NCBI RefSeq assembly: GCF_017161265.1
Contig: NZ_CP031393.1
Coordinates: 1,054,001-1,118,000 of the forward strand
Direction: 5' to 3'
Origin: Treponema medium
GTDB taxonomy: Bacteria > Spirochaetota > Spirochaetia > Treponematales > Treponemataceae
DNA: 64,000 nucleotides
Under the pieces are notes generated by a model. It did no database searches and was not told the DNA's origin. It was given only the letters and a program-made list of their open reading frames with translations. Made by a program: the position numbers and the translations under genes. Positions 25,599 to 36,367 of this stretch are shown here, one piece after another; positions within the stretch are counted from its first letter, which is position 1, and every line of letters starts with the position of its first letter.

Positions 25599-26596
25599 TA
25601 TGACACCGCCTGCATTCCGATTCTGCGGAGCAGCCATGCTCCTACCGCGCAGCTCATTGCAATCAATAAAAACAGCCCGTCAAGGTACGCGTATTTACGT
25701 ATGGTCATTGAAGGAGGCGTCGCCGGTATTTTTTGAATAAATCGATTAAAAATATCCGTTAATAATTCGGGTGACTGTGCCGAAAAATAGCGGCCGTTAC
25801 CGTAACCGGCGATTTTTTGTAACTCCGCTTCATTAAACACGGTGTTGAGCGTACCGGAAATTTCTTTTTTTTGAATCGGATCGATATACTTAACCGGCGC
25901 ATATCCCGACTTCCCCAATCCGATAATGTAAAATCCGATTTTTTTATGTTTGATGATATCCGCGGCCGCGCGGGGATGCACCTCGCCGGTGTTGTTATCT
26001 CCGTCGGTAAAGAGAATGATATGTGAGGGAATCGCGGAATACTGTGTCAGATGCAGCACGGCAGAGGCAAGCCCCATACCGATTGCCGTTCCGTCGCCGA
26101 ATTCACCGACTTGCAGTTGCTCCAAACGAGTCAGAAACGTGTGCCGATCGATTGTCGGCGGAATGAGTACGGCGGCGGAACTTCCCAGCGCGGTAAGCCC
26201 TAACGAGTCACCTTCATATTTTTCCGCAAAGGACTTGATAATCTGCTTCGCCGCCTCAAGCCGTGTCTGTGTTCCCATGTCCTGTGCCGCCATCGAGGGG
26301 CTGGTGTCGATGACAAACATCAGCGCCTGTCCCGAACCGGCATACATTGCTTCGGAGGTTTGCCGTACCGGTTCCGCAAGCGCTGCGACGGCAAATACAA
26401 AGGCTGCCGCAAGGGTGTACTGGGAGATACGGTGCGCAAAATACACCCGCAGATTTTTTTCGGGGACAAACCCATTCCAATTTCCAAGAGGCAGCGATAT
26501 TGATACCGCTTGCAATCTCCCCGTCCGCCGGAGCAGCACAAAAGCCGGCAGTAACAGCAAGAGGAAAAAAGAAAGCGGTCGTTGAAAATTCAGCAC
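25598..26596 (-). CDS. batA: BatA-like von Willebrand factor A protein
   Basis: The 332-residue protein starts with GTG and has the BatA layout: an N-terminal helix pair (FFLLLLLPAFVLLRR and the next at about 55-72), a VWA domain with the MIDAS residues in FVIDTSPSMAAQD, ILFTDGDNNTGE, and a C-terminal helix. It leads batABCD. The MoxR ATPase and DUF58 genes that often precede batA are not adjacent here. Confidence 0.87.
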   Translation of the reverse strand: MLNFQRPLSFFLLLLLPAFVLLRRTGRLQAVSISLPLGNWNGFVPEKNLRVYFAHRISQYTLAAAFVFAVAALAEPVRQTSEAMYAGSGQALMFVIDTSPSMAAQDMGTQTRLEAAKQIIKSFAEKYEGDSLGLTALGSSAAVLIPPTIDRHTFLTRLEQLQVGEFGDGTAIGMGLASAVLHLTQYSAIPSHIILFTDGDNNTGEVHPRAAADIIKHKKIGFYIIGLGKSGYAPVKYIDPIQKKEISGTLNTVFNEAELQKIAGYGNGRYFSAQSPELLTDIFNRFIQKIPATPPSMTIRKYAYLDGLFLLIAMSCAVGAWLLRRIGMQAVS

Positions 26597-26659
26597 ACGG
26601 ATATCCTTATCACGGCTTTAATTTTACGGGTCTGTATGCGTTTATGCAAGGGTAACCAA

Positions 26660-27715
26660 TTAATACGGTTTCCCCATCGTAACCTTTTTTGAATCGCGGA
26701 GTGTCCAGCTTTCGGCTTTATTGACGCCGGACTTTGCATCGCGTACTAACGATTTTGAGGCGGTTATCGGTGCAATAACGGCTGCCTTTAAAATGGCGCC
26801 GCTTCGCCATACGCCGCTTGCAACGGCTGCTTCCGCTTCCCGTACCAGTTCTTCATCGTTCCATGCAGGAGCTGCGCCTCGCTTGGCAAATTCTTTTTCG
26901 GTACAGTAGAGAATGGCATCTTGAATATCGCCATTTGCTCCGGCTTTTATCAGAATCACATTGGCGTTCCGTTTTGGAATGCTCGTATACGGTCCCCAAA
27001 AATCGCGCGCAGCAGGGCATGATTGCGTTCCGCCTGAAATAATTTTAGCGGTAAGTTCATCGCGGATACCTTCTTCGACGGAACGCCAATGGTATACGAT
27101 GGTCTCACCAGCGGAAACTTCTGCGGCGGGGAACCGATAGTGCGGGTTTTGCTTATCCCCGACATTCGTGATAGTGATGCCGGAAAGGTTCCCGCTTTCC
27201 ATTACGATGAACTCAATAAATTCACTTTTCGGTTTGCTGCTGTATAACGGACGGATTTCGGTTATCCGCAGTTTTGCAGGGCGCGTATTGGCTCCCTCAA
27301 ACGGCAGCGCAAAATCAAGAACGCTGTGCTTGGTATCCGATACGGAACCGCGCAGTACAAAAGGAGCGCCGATTCCGATTGGGGCTGTTGGAGTAAGCGC
27401 AAAGGCGGTGTAGGTATCTACCTTACCGGATTGTCCTTCGGAATCGGTAAAGCCGTCGGGGATATCCATACGTTCGGTACTGCACGCCTGCGTTTCTCCC
27501 GTTTCCGGTATAAAGATTTCCGCCGAAAGAAATTCCGCCGTACCGGTGAAGTACATCTGCACGGCATTGTTTTCCATCCGTGCGGTTTTGACTATTTTGA
27601 CAGGTTCGGCTTCTTCTCCGATAATCTCGGTAAAAATCGGCTGTTTGGAAAAACCTGCACACCCTGCTTCGCACAACGCGCAGATAATTGATACAAGAAA
27701 AAAGAGTTTTTTCAT
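26660..27715 (-). CDS. Lipoprotein with a possible lamin-tail-like domain
   Basis: The 351-residue protein begins with a lipoprotein signal (MKKLFFLVSIICALCEAGC). A central segment (KLRITEIRPLYSSKPKSEFI and following) resembles the LTD beta-sandwich, with the typical s-E-F-I-E-F and l-s-G elements. The start has AGGAGG. The gene ends 63 nt before the batA start on the same strand and may be co-transcribed. Function unknown. Confidence 0.65.
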   Translation of the reverse strand: MKKLFFLVSIICALCEAGCAGFSKQPIFTEIIGEEAEPVKIVKTARMENNAVQMYFTGTAEFLSAEIFIPETGETQACSTERMDIPDGFTDSEGQSGKVDTYTAFALTPTAPIGIGAPFVLRGSVSDTKHSVLDFALPFEGANTRPAKLRITEIRPLYSSKPKSEFIEFIVMESGNLSGITITNVGDKQNPHYRFPAAEVSAGETIVYHWRSVEEGIRDELTAKIISGGTQSCPAARDFWGPYTSIPKRNANVILIKAGANGDIQDAILYCTEKEFAKRGAAPAWNDEELVREAEAAVASGVWRSGAILKAAVIAPITASKSLVRDAKSGVNKAESWTLRDSKKVTMGKPY

Positions 27716-27877
27716 TCGTTAGCCTCCTAAATATCTATAAGCTAATCTCTATATGCGACACGTACGGCTTTTCGGCTAAGAATTTTGAGGGAAAAAAGGA
27801 AATTTTTTGAAAAAAGTGTGAAAAATTTTCTTATGGGGTAAATTTATGGTATACTGTTTCTTTCGAGGAACAGTATT

Positions 27878-30800
27878 ATGCCTATACACAGTACACTGAT
27901 TGATAATTCCGAACATTTAAAGCTTGTTGATACGCTTAAAGAACTCATCAAGATCCCCGACATTACCCATATCGACATTGCAACAGGGTACTGGGATATT
28001 CCGGGAACACAGCTGATTGCAGCAGAACTTCGCGCATTCTTAGAGCGGTCGGCAGATACGCGGGTGCGGATTCTTATCGGGAAAGACCCGTATCTTTTTG
28101 CACAGTACAGTGCCGATGTCAAATATAAGGATGCCGACTATCCGCAGGATTTTATCAAAACCGATCTTGCCGATTTAAAGGTAAAATCTGAATACATTCC
28201 CGCTGTACAGCTTTTACTGAATTTTTGCAAGGAACAACATAAAGGACTCAATGACCCGAAAATAGAGATACGCATTTTTCGCGGTGTAAGCGAGGATGAT
28301 AAGCGGCAGTTTTTCCATTCCAAGTGTTATATTTTATACGGAACCGGCATCGCATACGGGATTATCGGCAGTAGTAATTTTACCCAAAAAGGCTTACAAG
28401 AAAATTCAGAACTGGATTACCTTGAAACACACACCCAAATAATTTCGGCAAAGCCGGACGGGATAAATCTTTCAAAAGGGCATACTACATGGTTCAATGA
28501 AAAATGGGCATTAGCATCTGATTGGACACGAGCGTTTTTGGAGGAGGTCTTAAAAAAATCGGAGATAGGAATAGAAACTGAAAGGACAGAACGCCACGCG
28601 CAAGCTCACCAGGAAACGCCGTATATCGTCCTTTCTCCCTATCAAACCTATATAAAGTTTTTGATTGATCAATTTGATGAAGTAATAAACGGCGATGGAA
28701 CAATCAATCCGGATTCCTATATTCCCCACGATCCGGACTTCAAACAGCTTACCTATCAAAATCACGCAGTGAACCAAGGCTTTTCAATTATGAAGCGGCA
28801 TCATGGGTTTATCCTTGCCGATGTTGTCGGGCTTGGCAAAACATTTACTGCATTGATGATTGTAAAGCGGCATCTTTTAGAGACAAACTTTGCTCATCCG
28901 GTACTCATTATTACCCCTCCGGCAATTAAACAAAGCTGGACTGATTCAATCAACTATTTTGACAAAAACGAAGTTCCTCAGAACAAAATTGTACGGCGTA
29001 TTAACCTTACTACAATCGGGCATCTTGATGACAGCGGCGAGAGTGATGACTATGTTGATGGACATGATTTTGATTTAGTAGTAAAAAAACAACAATACAG
29101 CATGATTGTCGTTGACGAAAGCCATCGCTTTAGAAATAACGATACCCTTATGTACCGAAAGCTTGATACCTTAATAGGAAACATACAGCCTCAGCCTTAT
29201 GTAATGCTTCTTTCGGCAACTCCGCAAAATAATGCTCCGTATGATTTACGGAATCAGATTTATTTGTTCCAGCGCGAACATAAAAATGCAACCCTGTGCA
29301 ATCTTGGTACATTCGGAAACGATCTAGAAGGTTACTTTGCAGAAAAGCAAGACCGTTATAAAAAATATATTCAGCTCTATAAAATAATCAATGGAAAAAA
29401 AATCCGTAAAACAAAAGAAGAATTAGAAGAAGATACTAAAAATCTTATTGAGGATAATAAAGATATACGTAAACATATTGTTGAGCCGCTCATCATCAGA
29501 CGGACACGAACAGATATTGAAAAAAACTATCAAGATGATATGAAGACGCAAAATTTGCAGTTTCCTCAAATACACAAACCTATAGAAATCCCTTATGAGA
29601 TGAAAGGAGCGTTGGAGCAGCTTTTTAACACAACCATCAATATTATTGCACCGCAGGTTAGTCATATTGAGATGGACGAAGCAGGAAATCAACTACTTGA
29701 TCTCGGAACGGAAGCTGGCAAAGACGGACTTGGCTATTATCGCTACCGTACTATTGAATTTCTGAAAAGCGATGAGCATCGGGCATTATATGAGTTCAGA
29801 AACTTAACGGTTAGCAATACTGCAGACCGGCTTGCACAGTTGATGGAAATATTTTTGGTTAAACGACTTGAAAGTAGCCAAGCAGCTTTTAAGGAATCGC
29901 TCCATAATCTCTTCCGCTACACAGAAAATATGATTAAAATGTGGGAAGTAGACCGTATTTTTATTTGTCCTGATATAGATGTAAATAAAGAACTCTCCGA
30001 TGGTGCCATGCAAAAACAGGGCGGATTTGAGCAGTGTCTTAATATACTTGCCGATAAAGCAAAAAAAGCAAACAAAAAAGATTCCGGGTATGGCGATACC
30101 GGCAGCAATCGAGAATATAAAAGAACTGATTTTGATGAAAGTTATATTATTCTGCTCCGTAATGATTTACATCTTATCGCAGATTTATGCAGCAAATGGG
30201 ATAAACAAACATCAGACCCGAAAATGAGTACATTCATTTTTGAAACGGCGAATCAGTTTTTGAAAAAAAGTAGAAATAAAAACCGAAAGCTCATTATTTT
30301 TACCGAATGCATTGCAACACAAAGGGCATTGGTCCAAAAATTAGGCGAAATGCCGATACCACAGTGTAATGTCCTTTCAATCACTGCGGCAAATCGTGAT
30401 AAAATGAAAGATGTCATTGCTGCAAACTTTGATGCAAATTACAAAGGTGAACAGCGGGATGACTATCAGATACTGATTACCACCGATGTCCTATCGGAAG
30501 GGGTAAACTTACATCGTGCGAATTCAATCCTCAATTATGATTCTCCGTGGAATGCGACACGTCTTATGCAACGGCTTGGACGAATTAACCGTATCGGTAC
30601 GGACGCAAAAACAATATGGAATTATAATTTTTATCCTTCTACATTAGGCGATGCACATATCAATATTAAAAATAGAACATATATAAAATTGCAAGCTTTT
30701 CATGAGTTATTTGGCGAAGATTCTCAAATTTATTCAAAAAAAGAACAGGTTAGACATTTCCCACCGTCACTATCCACAATAGACGATGATGAAGAAAGTC

Positions 30801-31453
30801 CAATTATGCCATTTATCGCAGAATTACAGGTATTTCAAAAAGAACATCCGGAGGAGTATGCTCGGCTAAAAGCTATAAACAATCTTGTTATTTCTTCTAT
30901 AACGACGGGAGAACACGGTTCTTTTTCCGCCGTACATGAGCATACTGACCGGAAAAGTACTACACAATCTTTCTTGTATCTTGCTTCTCAAAATGAAGCA
31001 GTAAAACAAGTGAGCCAACTGGAGTTTTTTGAGGCATTAAAACCGCTTATACAATTTGATACAGTACAGACCAATATAAATAGAGACACACTAAAGGATC
31101 TCCAGGAAGCAATTATGGAATGCTATAAAAAAGATAAGCAAAATGCAGCATTGATTATTCGGGGCAGAAAAAACAAGCAGAACAAAGAGATAACACAAGC
31201 GAGAAGTAAAATCCAAACATTATACACAGGGAGTAAGTCTACTAAATTGCGTAACATGCTCGATGTCATTTCTGATGCACTTATGCACCATAATTCAACA
31301 TTAGCAAAAAAAGTATTAAAAGCAGATTTTGACGATGATGGGCTGTTTGATAATAAGGAAGCAGCCATTACAGAACTCTATCAATTAGCATGTCAACATA
31401 CCGATCAAACAGACGCAAATGCAGCGCTTTCAATAGCGCTTATCACGGAATAA
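27878..31453 (+). CDS. PLD-nuclease/superfamily 2 helicase fusion of a restriction-like defence system
   Basis: The 1191-residue protein has an N-terminal phospholipase-D-type domain with one HKD-like motif (FHSKCYILYG, then GSSNFTQKGL, about 147-175). The helicase part has motif I (VVGLGKTFTAL, near 320), DEAH-like VVDESHRFRN (near 412), LLSATPQNN (near 445) and the SNF2-type second core TTDVLSEGVNL and QRLGRINRIGT (near 870-910). Such fusions pair with Eco57I-like methyltransferases in restriction-type systems. An extended -10 (TGGTATACT) and a GAGGA site lie upstream. It opens the AT-rich island. Confidence 0.88.
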   Translation: MPIHSTLIDNSEHLKLVDTLKELIKIPDITHIDIATGYWDIPGTQLIAAELRAFLERSADTRVRILIGKDPYLFAQYSADVKYKDADYPQDFIKTDLADLKVKSEYIPAVQLLLNFCKEQHKGLNDPKIEIRIFRGVSEDDKRQFFHSKCYILYGTGIAYGIIGSSNFTQKGLQENSELDYLETHTQIISAKPDGINLSKGHTTWFNEKWALASDWTRAFLEEVLKKSEIGIETERTERHAQAHQETPYIVLSPYQTYIKFLIDQFDEVINGDGTINPDSYIPHDPDFKQLTYQNHAVNQGFSIMKRHHGFILADVVGLGKTFTALMIVKRHLLETNFAHPVLIITPPAIKQSWTDSINYFDKNEVPQNKIVRRINLTTIGHLDDSGESDDYVDGHDFDLVVKKQQYSMIVVDESHRFRNNDTLMYRKLDTLIGNIQPQPYVMLLSATPQNNAPYDLRNQIYLFQREHKNATLCNLGTFGNDLEGYFAEKQDRYKKYIQLYKIINGKKIRKTKEELEEDTKNLIEDNKDIRKHIVEPLIIRRTRTDIEKNYQDDMKTQNLQFPQIHKPIEIPYEMKGALEQLFNTTINIIAPQVSHIEMDEAGNQLLDLGTEAGKDGLGYYRYRTIEFLKSDEHRALYEFRNLTVSNTADRLAQLMEIFLVKRLESSQAAFKESLHNLFRYTENMIKMWEVDRIFICPDIDVNKELSDGAMQKQGGFEQCLNILADKAKKANKKDSGYGDTGSNREYKRTDFDESYIILLRNDLHLIADLCSKWDKQTSDPKMSTFIFETANQFLKKSRNKNRKLIIFTECIATQRALVQKLGEMPIPQCNVLSITAANRDKMKDVIAANFDANYKGEQRDDYQILITTDVLSEGVNLHRANSILNYDSPWNATRLMQRLGRINRIGTDAKTIWNYNFYPSTLGDAHINIKNRTYIKLQAFHELFGEDSQIYSKKEQVRHFPPSLSTIDDDEESPIMPFIAELQVFQKEHPEEYARLKAINNLVISSITTGEHGSFSAVHEHTDRKSTTQSFLYLASQNEAVKQVSQLEFFEALKPLIQFDTVQTNINRDTLKDLQEAIMECYKKDKQNAALIIRGRKNKQNKEITQARSKIQTLYTGSKSTKLRNMLDVISDALMHHNSTLAKKVLKADFDDDGLFDNKEAAITELYQLACQHTDQTDANAALSIALITE

Positions 31454-31471
31454 CGAGAAGGAAGAACGAGT

Positions 31472-32488
31472 ATGATAAAACAAAAAGATGAAATAATTAT
31501 TTATAATACTGAAGATGGTAAAACCAATGTAAAATTATACGCGCAAGATGGTATGATATGGATGAATCAGCAACAGATTGCTTTACTTTTTGAGAGTTCT
31601 AAACAAAATATCAGTTTACATATTGCAAATATTTTCAATGATAAAGAACTGGATGAAAAATCAGTTGTCAAGAATTACTTGACAACTGCCTCTGACGGCA
31701 AAAACTATGAAATTACCTATTATGCGCTGCCTATGATTTTAGCTATTGGTTTTAGAGTTCGCAGTAAACGCGGCACACAATTCAGGATGTGGGCAAATCA
31801 AAATTTGACTGAATTTTTACATAAAGGTTTTGTAATGGATGATGATCGCCTTAAAAATCCGGATGGAAGACCTGATTATTTTGACGAACTGCTAGAGCGT
31901 ATTCGCGATATACGAGCATCGAAAAAACGATTTTATCAAAAAGTTCGTGATTTGTTTGCTCTTTCTTCTGATTACGATAGTTCCGATAAAGCAACTCAAA
32001 ACTTTTTTGCTGTTACTCAAAATAAGCTCATTTATGCAGTTACACATAAAACTGCTGCAGAACTTATTTTAAGTCGTGCTGATAGTTCAAAGCCTAATAT
32101 GGCACTAACGAGCTGGAAAGGATCTATAGTGAGAAAACAAGATATCTATATTTCAAAAAACTATCTTACAAAGGATGAGCTTGATATCTTAAATCGAATT
32201 GTCATTATTTTCTTAGAAACAGCAGAATTACGCGCAAAGATGCGTAAAGATTTGACAATGCTTTATTGGAAGGAGAATTTCGATAAAATTTTAGTTGATA
32301 ATGGTTTCTTGTTGTTAAATGACAAAGGTATTCGTTCTCATCAACAAATGGAAAAGAAAGTTGAGGCTATATATCTTGAATTTGATGCAAAGCGCAAGAC
32401 TTTTTATGCTGCTGAATCAGATAAATCGGATAGTCTTGAATTGGCGGCATTGGAAAATTTAGAAAAACAGCTAAAGGCAAAAAAATAA
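31472..32488 (+). CDS. RhuM-family protein
   Basis: The 338-residue protein is a typical RhuM: IIIYNTEDGKTNVKLYAQDG at the start, WMNQQQIALLFESSKQNIS, GFRVRSKRGTQFRMWAN and a FLETAELRAKMR stretch. RhuM was first seen in pathogenicity islands and is common next to restriction and toxin genes; its activity is not established. It lies 18 nt after the helicase and 24 nt before the methyltransferase, with a GAGAAGG site, so it is part of the same operon. Confidence 0.88.
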   Translation: MIKQKDEIIIYNTEDGKTNVKLYAQDGMIWMNQQQIALLFESSKQNISLHIANIFNDKELDEKSVVKNYLTTASDGKNYEITYYALPMILAIGFRVRSKRGTQFRMWANQNLTEFLHKGFVMDDDRLKNPDGRPDYFDELLERIRDIRASKKRFYQKVRDLFALSSDYDSSDKATQNFFAVTQNKLIYAVTHKTAAELILSRADSSKPNMALTSWKGSIVRKQDIYISKNYLTKDELDILNRIVIIFLETAELRAKMRKDLTMLYWKENFDKILVDNGFLLLNDKGIRSHQQMEKKVEAIYLEFDAKRKTFYAAESDKSDSLELAALENLEKQLKAKK

Positions 32489-32512
32489 ATAAAATTTTTT
32501 AAGGAACACACT

Positions 32513-35500
32513 ATGATAGACTTTCGCACTATTTTTGAACAAGCTTATCCCGGGAAAGACACGATATATGAAGAGATAATCCTTCCTATTTTCAAAACAG
32601 CAAAAGATTTGCGGGAAACGACGCCGATTGTCTTAGCAGAATCCGATAAACAGACTATTTTACAAGCTTCAATCATAGCACAGATTTCAGGTACATTTCC
32701 TATAACATTTGCCGATGTAACAGTGCAGTCTTCGGTGCACTTAAAACGAAATCGAGTTAGTATTCAAAACTGTATCCGTAAAATTATGGAAGATAATACA
32801 TCCGCTCTGATCTTTTTCCATTTTGCTGATAATCAAAATGAGTGGCGGGTAAGTTTTGTGCACCGAGCTGAAACCCTTAAAACCAGTACTAGTGCAAAGC
32901 GGTATACGTACCTGTGCGGAACAGGACATCCTTGCCGGACTATTGCAGAACGTTTCCAGAAGCTGGCAAAAAAAGCCGACGATAGCGATATAACCGTAGC
33001 AGATATGTTAGATGCATTCAGTGTGGAAGCGCTGAGTAAAGAATTTTTTACAGAGCTCTTTAAATGGTATAAATGGGCTTTATCGGTTGTTACATTTCCT
33101 TCCGGAGATACAACACGCGACTCAAATGGGAATTTTAACGTTAAACAATCAAAGGCAAATAATGAATTAAACATGATTCGTTTGATTACCCGGCTTATGT
33201 TTGTCTGGTTTATTAAGCAAAAAGATTTAATCCCGTCTTGGATTTTTGATGTAAATGAACTGCAAAAAGTTCTTACAGATTTTATACCAGATAGTAGAGA
33301 ATCCGGTAACTACTACAATGCCATTATCCAGAATCTCTTTTTTGCAACACTGAATAAAAAAATAGAAGATCGCGCTTTTGCTGACGATACAAAAATAGCC
33401 TATAATACGCAGTTTGGGGTAAAAATATTTTATCGTGATAACAGTAAAGCGACATTTTTTAAGGAGCCAAGAGAAAAAATTATTGAACGCTTTAAGCCTG
33501 TGCCTTTTCTAAATGGAGGTCTGTTTGAATGTCTTGATGAACTAAAAGACGACGCAACTAAGACAAAAAATATAGAGTGTTTTACAGATGGATTTAGTCG
33601 TGAGCCGGAATGGATGGCTTTTATTCCCAATCAGTTATTTTGGCAAAATGATAATGACCATGAAGGATTACTGCATCTTTTTCATCGATATAATTTTACT
33701 GTTGAAGAAAATACTCAAAACGATGTACAAATTGCGCTCGATCCTGAGTTACTTGGGAAGGTATTCGAAAATCTTTTAGGAACCTATAATCCTGAAACGC
33801 GCGACACAGCACGAAAAGCTTCTGGTTCATTCTATACACCTCGTGAAATTGTTGATTTTATGATAGATGAATCGCTCAAGCACTATCTTTTACATACCGT
33901 AACAGGAATCACACCTGAGCAAATTGATACATTATTTAATGATGAAATCGAACATTATGACTACGCTAATCAAAATAGTATTGTACAGGCTATTAAAAAG
34001 GTTAAGATATTAGATCCTGCATGTGGTTCTGGAGCTTTTCCTATGAGTGCGCTTCATAAAATAGTGCATATTATTAAAAAGTGTAACGGTAGCCATGAGT
34101 CTCAACAATCTGTTTATCAACTAAAATTAACTTTAATTGAGCAATGTCTTTATGGTATCGATATTCAACCGATTGCTGTGCAGATTTGTAAACTCAGATT
34201 CTTTATCAGCCTTATCTGTGAACAAGAAAAGAATAATAGTGCAGAAGATAATTATGGTATTAGCCATCTTCCAAATCTTGAAACCAAATTTGTTGCTGCA
34301 GACACTTTAATCGGATTAAGACAAGAAGATGCACAGTATCTTGATATTGTTAATACTTCGCTTTCTCAACTGAAAAATGAACTGGCATACATTAGAACAC
34401 AGCATTTTAAAGCATCTACTGCAAAAGAAAAGTATGAATGTAGGGAACAAGATAGAAAAAAACGTCAAGAAATTATAGATATGCTTGCAACACAGTTTTT
34501 AAGTATAAATCCGATACTGGTTCAAACACTCGAACGTGATATAAAAATTATCGAAGTGAAGATTAAAGACCTTCCAGTTATTATGGTTGACGCACAAATG
34601 GAACAAAGTCTTTTCGATTCAGCACCTACAACATTATTTCAAAAAGATAAAAATGAGGAAGAACGAGAGAATTTGAAAAAGCTATTAAAAGATAAACGAA
34701 AACAATTAGCAGATGCAAAAACTAAGAAATCTCTTGATAAATCTACAGATCACGAGTTACGAGAGCGTGCTGTATGGAATCCATATAATCAGAATGCTGT
34801 AAGTTCTTTTTTTGACGCTGATTGGATGTTCAATGTTAAAGATGGCTTTGATATTGTGATTGGGAACCCGCCCTATATATCAACAAAAGGTATTTCTACA
34901 GATACAAAAAAGAAATATGAATCAGAGTTTGGATTTAGCGATGATACATATAATCTTTTTACATATAAAGGTTTAGAACTAACAAAAGAAAATGGGTCAT
35001 TGAATTACATTATTCCAAAAACATTTTGGACTACTCAAACAAAACGAAATATGCGTAATTTAATTCTTGATAAAAATATTCAATACGTCTTTGATACCGC
35101 CAATCCATTTGAGACTGTTCTTGTTGATACGTGCATTATTCAAATTTCGAATACTCAGTTTGAAAAATCAAATACTATTAAGTTTCTTGACGGATCTGAA
35201 AATTTGCACAAGCCAATAATATTTGAACCTGTTCTGCAAGAAGTATATAGAAACACCCAAAATATGGTTATTTTTAAACCTACAGAGAAAAACTTAAAAA
35301 TCTGGCAATTATATGGAGCCAGAGTAAAGGAACTTTATGATCGATGGTGGAATAAAATTGAGACCAGTAAAAAAATTTCAGAAAATGCAGTTGAATTGAA
35401 AAAATATCGCGAAAGCTTAAAACCTGGTGATATAGCGCTTCTTGGATGTCTGACAGAGGGCGGTCAAGGGCTTGCTACTGGAAACAATGGTAAATACATT

Positions 35501-36367
35501 GCTATACGAAAAAATTCAAAGTGGGCTGCCAATGTTCTAAATAGCAGACCTAAAAAGTTAATAGCAGCGATGGAAGCTGAACCACAATTGGCAAAAGAAT
35601 TAGGCAATATAAACAATATTAAAGAATATTTAGCATCACTTTCTGAAACTGAAATAGCAGAACAATTTGATTCAATAAAAGAAAAATATGGACGTGATAT
35701 TTTTGGGCAGGGCTATATCTATAAGCTTATCGATGATGCTGAAATTGCAGATGTTGAAACACTTACAGATGACGAAAAAGAAAATGGAATTGATACAAAA
35801 AAGCCGTTCTATGTTCCATACGACAAGGGAGATAAAGATGGAAATCGTTGGTACTTGGAAACACCTTTTGCAATTGCTTGGTCTAAAGAAAATGTCCAAT
35901 TTTTGAAGACTAATTCAGGCAAAAAAGGTGTCGGAATGCCCGTCGTTAGAAATCCTCAGTTTAATTTTAAGGAGGGATTTTGTTGGACTGACATTAATAC
36001 AACTTTTTTAAAATGCAGACTGAAAACAAAGAGTATAAATGATGTAAAAAGTATGAGTATGTATGGACTACTTGATAGTGTTCCGGAATATTTTATTATC
36101 AGTGTTATTAATTCAACTTTTATGAGCAATTATGTAGATGTTTTTATAAATAATACACAAACATTTCAAATTAATGATGCAAGGCAAATTCCTCTTGTAA
36201 TTCCAAATAATAAACAGTTATTACAGTTCAAGTATATCTATGAGAAAGCAATTGAAATAAAAAGAGACCAGTTTTTATCCGGACTATCTGTATATGCTTC
36301 TGAAAAGATGTTAATTCCTATTCAACAACAACTTGATAAACTAGTTGAAGAATTATATTGCATATAA
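32513..36367 (+). CDS. Large Eco57I/PglX-like adenine-specific DNA methyltransferase with invertible C-terminus
   Basis: The 1284-residue protein has GSFYTPREIVDFMIDES (near 436), SAM-binding motif I LDPACGSGAFP (near 500) and catalytic motif IV NPPYIS (near 785). The C-terminal third is a TaqI/Eco57I-like target-recognition region. Two repeats (35895-35911 and 35966-35987) lie inside the coding sequence, and the last 155 or so residues have an inverted alternative downstream. The enzyme should methylate adenine in a site fixed by this end. The operon partner is the PLD-helicase; AAGGAACA precedes the ATG. Confidence 0.92.
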   Translation: MIDFRTIFEQAYPGKDTIYEEIILPIFKTAKDLRETTPIVLAESDKQTILQASIIAQISGTFPITFADVTVQSSVHLKRNRVSIQNCIRKIMEDNTSALIFFHFADNQNEWRVSFVHRAETLKTSTSAKRYTYLCGTGHPCRTIAERFQKLAKKADDSDITVADMLDAFSVEALSKEFFTELFKWYKWALSVVTFPSGDTTRDSNGNFNVKQSKANNELNMIRLITRLMFVWFIKQKDLIPSWIFDVNELQKVLTDFIPDSRESGNYYNAIIQNLFFATLNKKIEDRAFADDTKIAYNTQFGVKIFYRDNSKATFFKEPREKIIERFKPVPFLNGGLFECLDELKDDATKTKNIECFTDGFSREPEWMAFIPNQLFWQNDNDHEGLLHLFHRYNFTVEENTQNDVQIALDPELLGKVFENLLGTYNPETRDTARKASGSFYTPREIVDFMIDESLKHYLLHTVTGITPEQIDTLFNDEIEHYDYANQNSIVQAIKKVKILDPACGSGAFPMSALHKIVHIIKKCNGSHESQQSVYQLKLTLIEQCLYGIDIQPIAVQICKLRFFISLICEQEKNNSAEDNYGISHLPNLETKFVAADTLIGLRQEDAQYLDIVNTSLSQLKNELAYIRTQHFKASTAKEKYECREQDRKKRQEIIDMLATQFLSINPILVQTLERDIKIIEVKIKDLPVIMVDAQMEQSLFDSAPTTLFQKDKNEEERENLKKLLKDKRKQLADAKTKKSLDKSTDHELRERAVWNPYNQNAVSSFFDADWMFNVKDGFDIVIGNPPYISTKGISTDTKKKYESEFGFSDDTYNLFTYKGLELTKENGSLNYIIPKTFWTTQTKRNMRNLILDKNIQYVFDTANPFETVLVDTCIIQISNTQFEKSNTIKFLDGSENLHKPIIFEPVLQEVYRNTQNMVIFKPTEKNLKIWQLYGARVKELYDRWWNKIETSKKISENAVELKKYRESLKPGDIALLGCLTEGGQGLATGNNGKYIAIRKNSKWAANVLNSRPKKLIAAMEAEPQLAKELGNINNIKEYLASLSETEIAEQFDSIKEKYGRDIFGQGYIYKLIDDAEIADVETLTDDEKENGIDTKKPFYVPYDKGDKDGNRWYLETPFAIAWSKENVQFLKTNSGKKGVGMPVVRNPQFNFKEGFCWTDINTTFLKCRLKTKSINDVKSMSMYGLLDSVPEYFIISVINSTFMSNYVDVFINNTQTFQINDARQIPLVIPNNKQLLQFKYIYEKAIEIKRDQFLSGLSVYASEKMLIPIQQQLDKLVEELYCI
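35895..35911 (+). repeat. Inverted repeat 1, left copy (inside methyltransferase gene)
   Basis: The 17-bp sequence TCCAATTTTTGAAGACT encodes part of a FLKT segment and recurs exactly, inverted, at 36794-36810. It is the outermost pair and a likely inversion site for the adjacent serine recombinase. Confidence 0.88.
35966..35987 (+). repeat. Inverted repeat 2, left copy
   Basis: A 22-bp sequence that contains AAGGAGGGATTTTGTTGGA and encodes K-E-G-F-C-W recurs exactly, inverted, at 36736-36757. It is the inner pair and could also act as a homology or crossover site. Confidence 0.88.

Noticed and set aside
27878-36367. BREX or DISARM locus
   Set aside because: No pglZ, brxC or drmB gene is present; only the methyltransferase type is shared with BREX.
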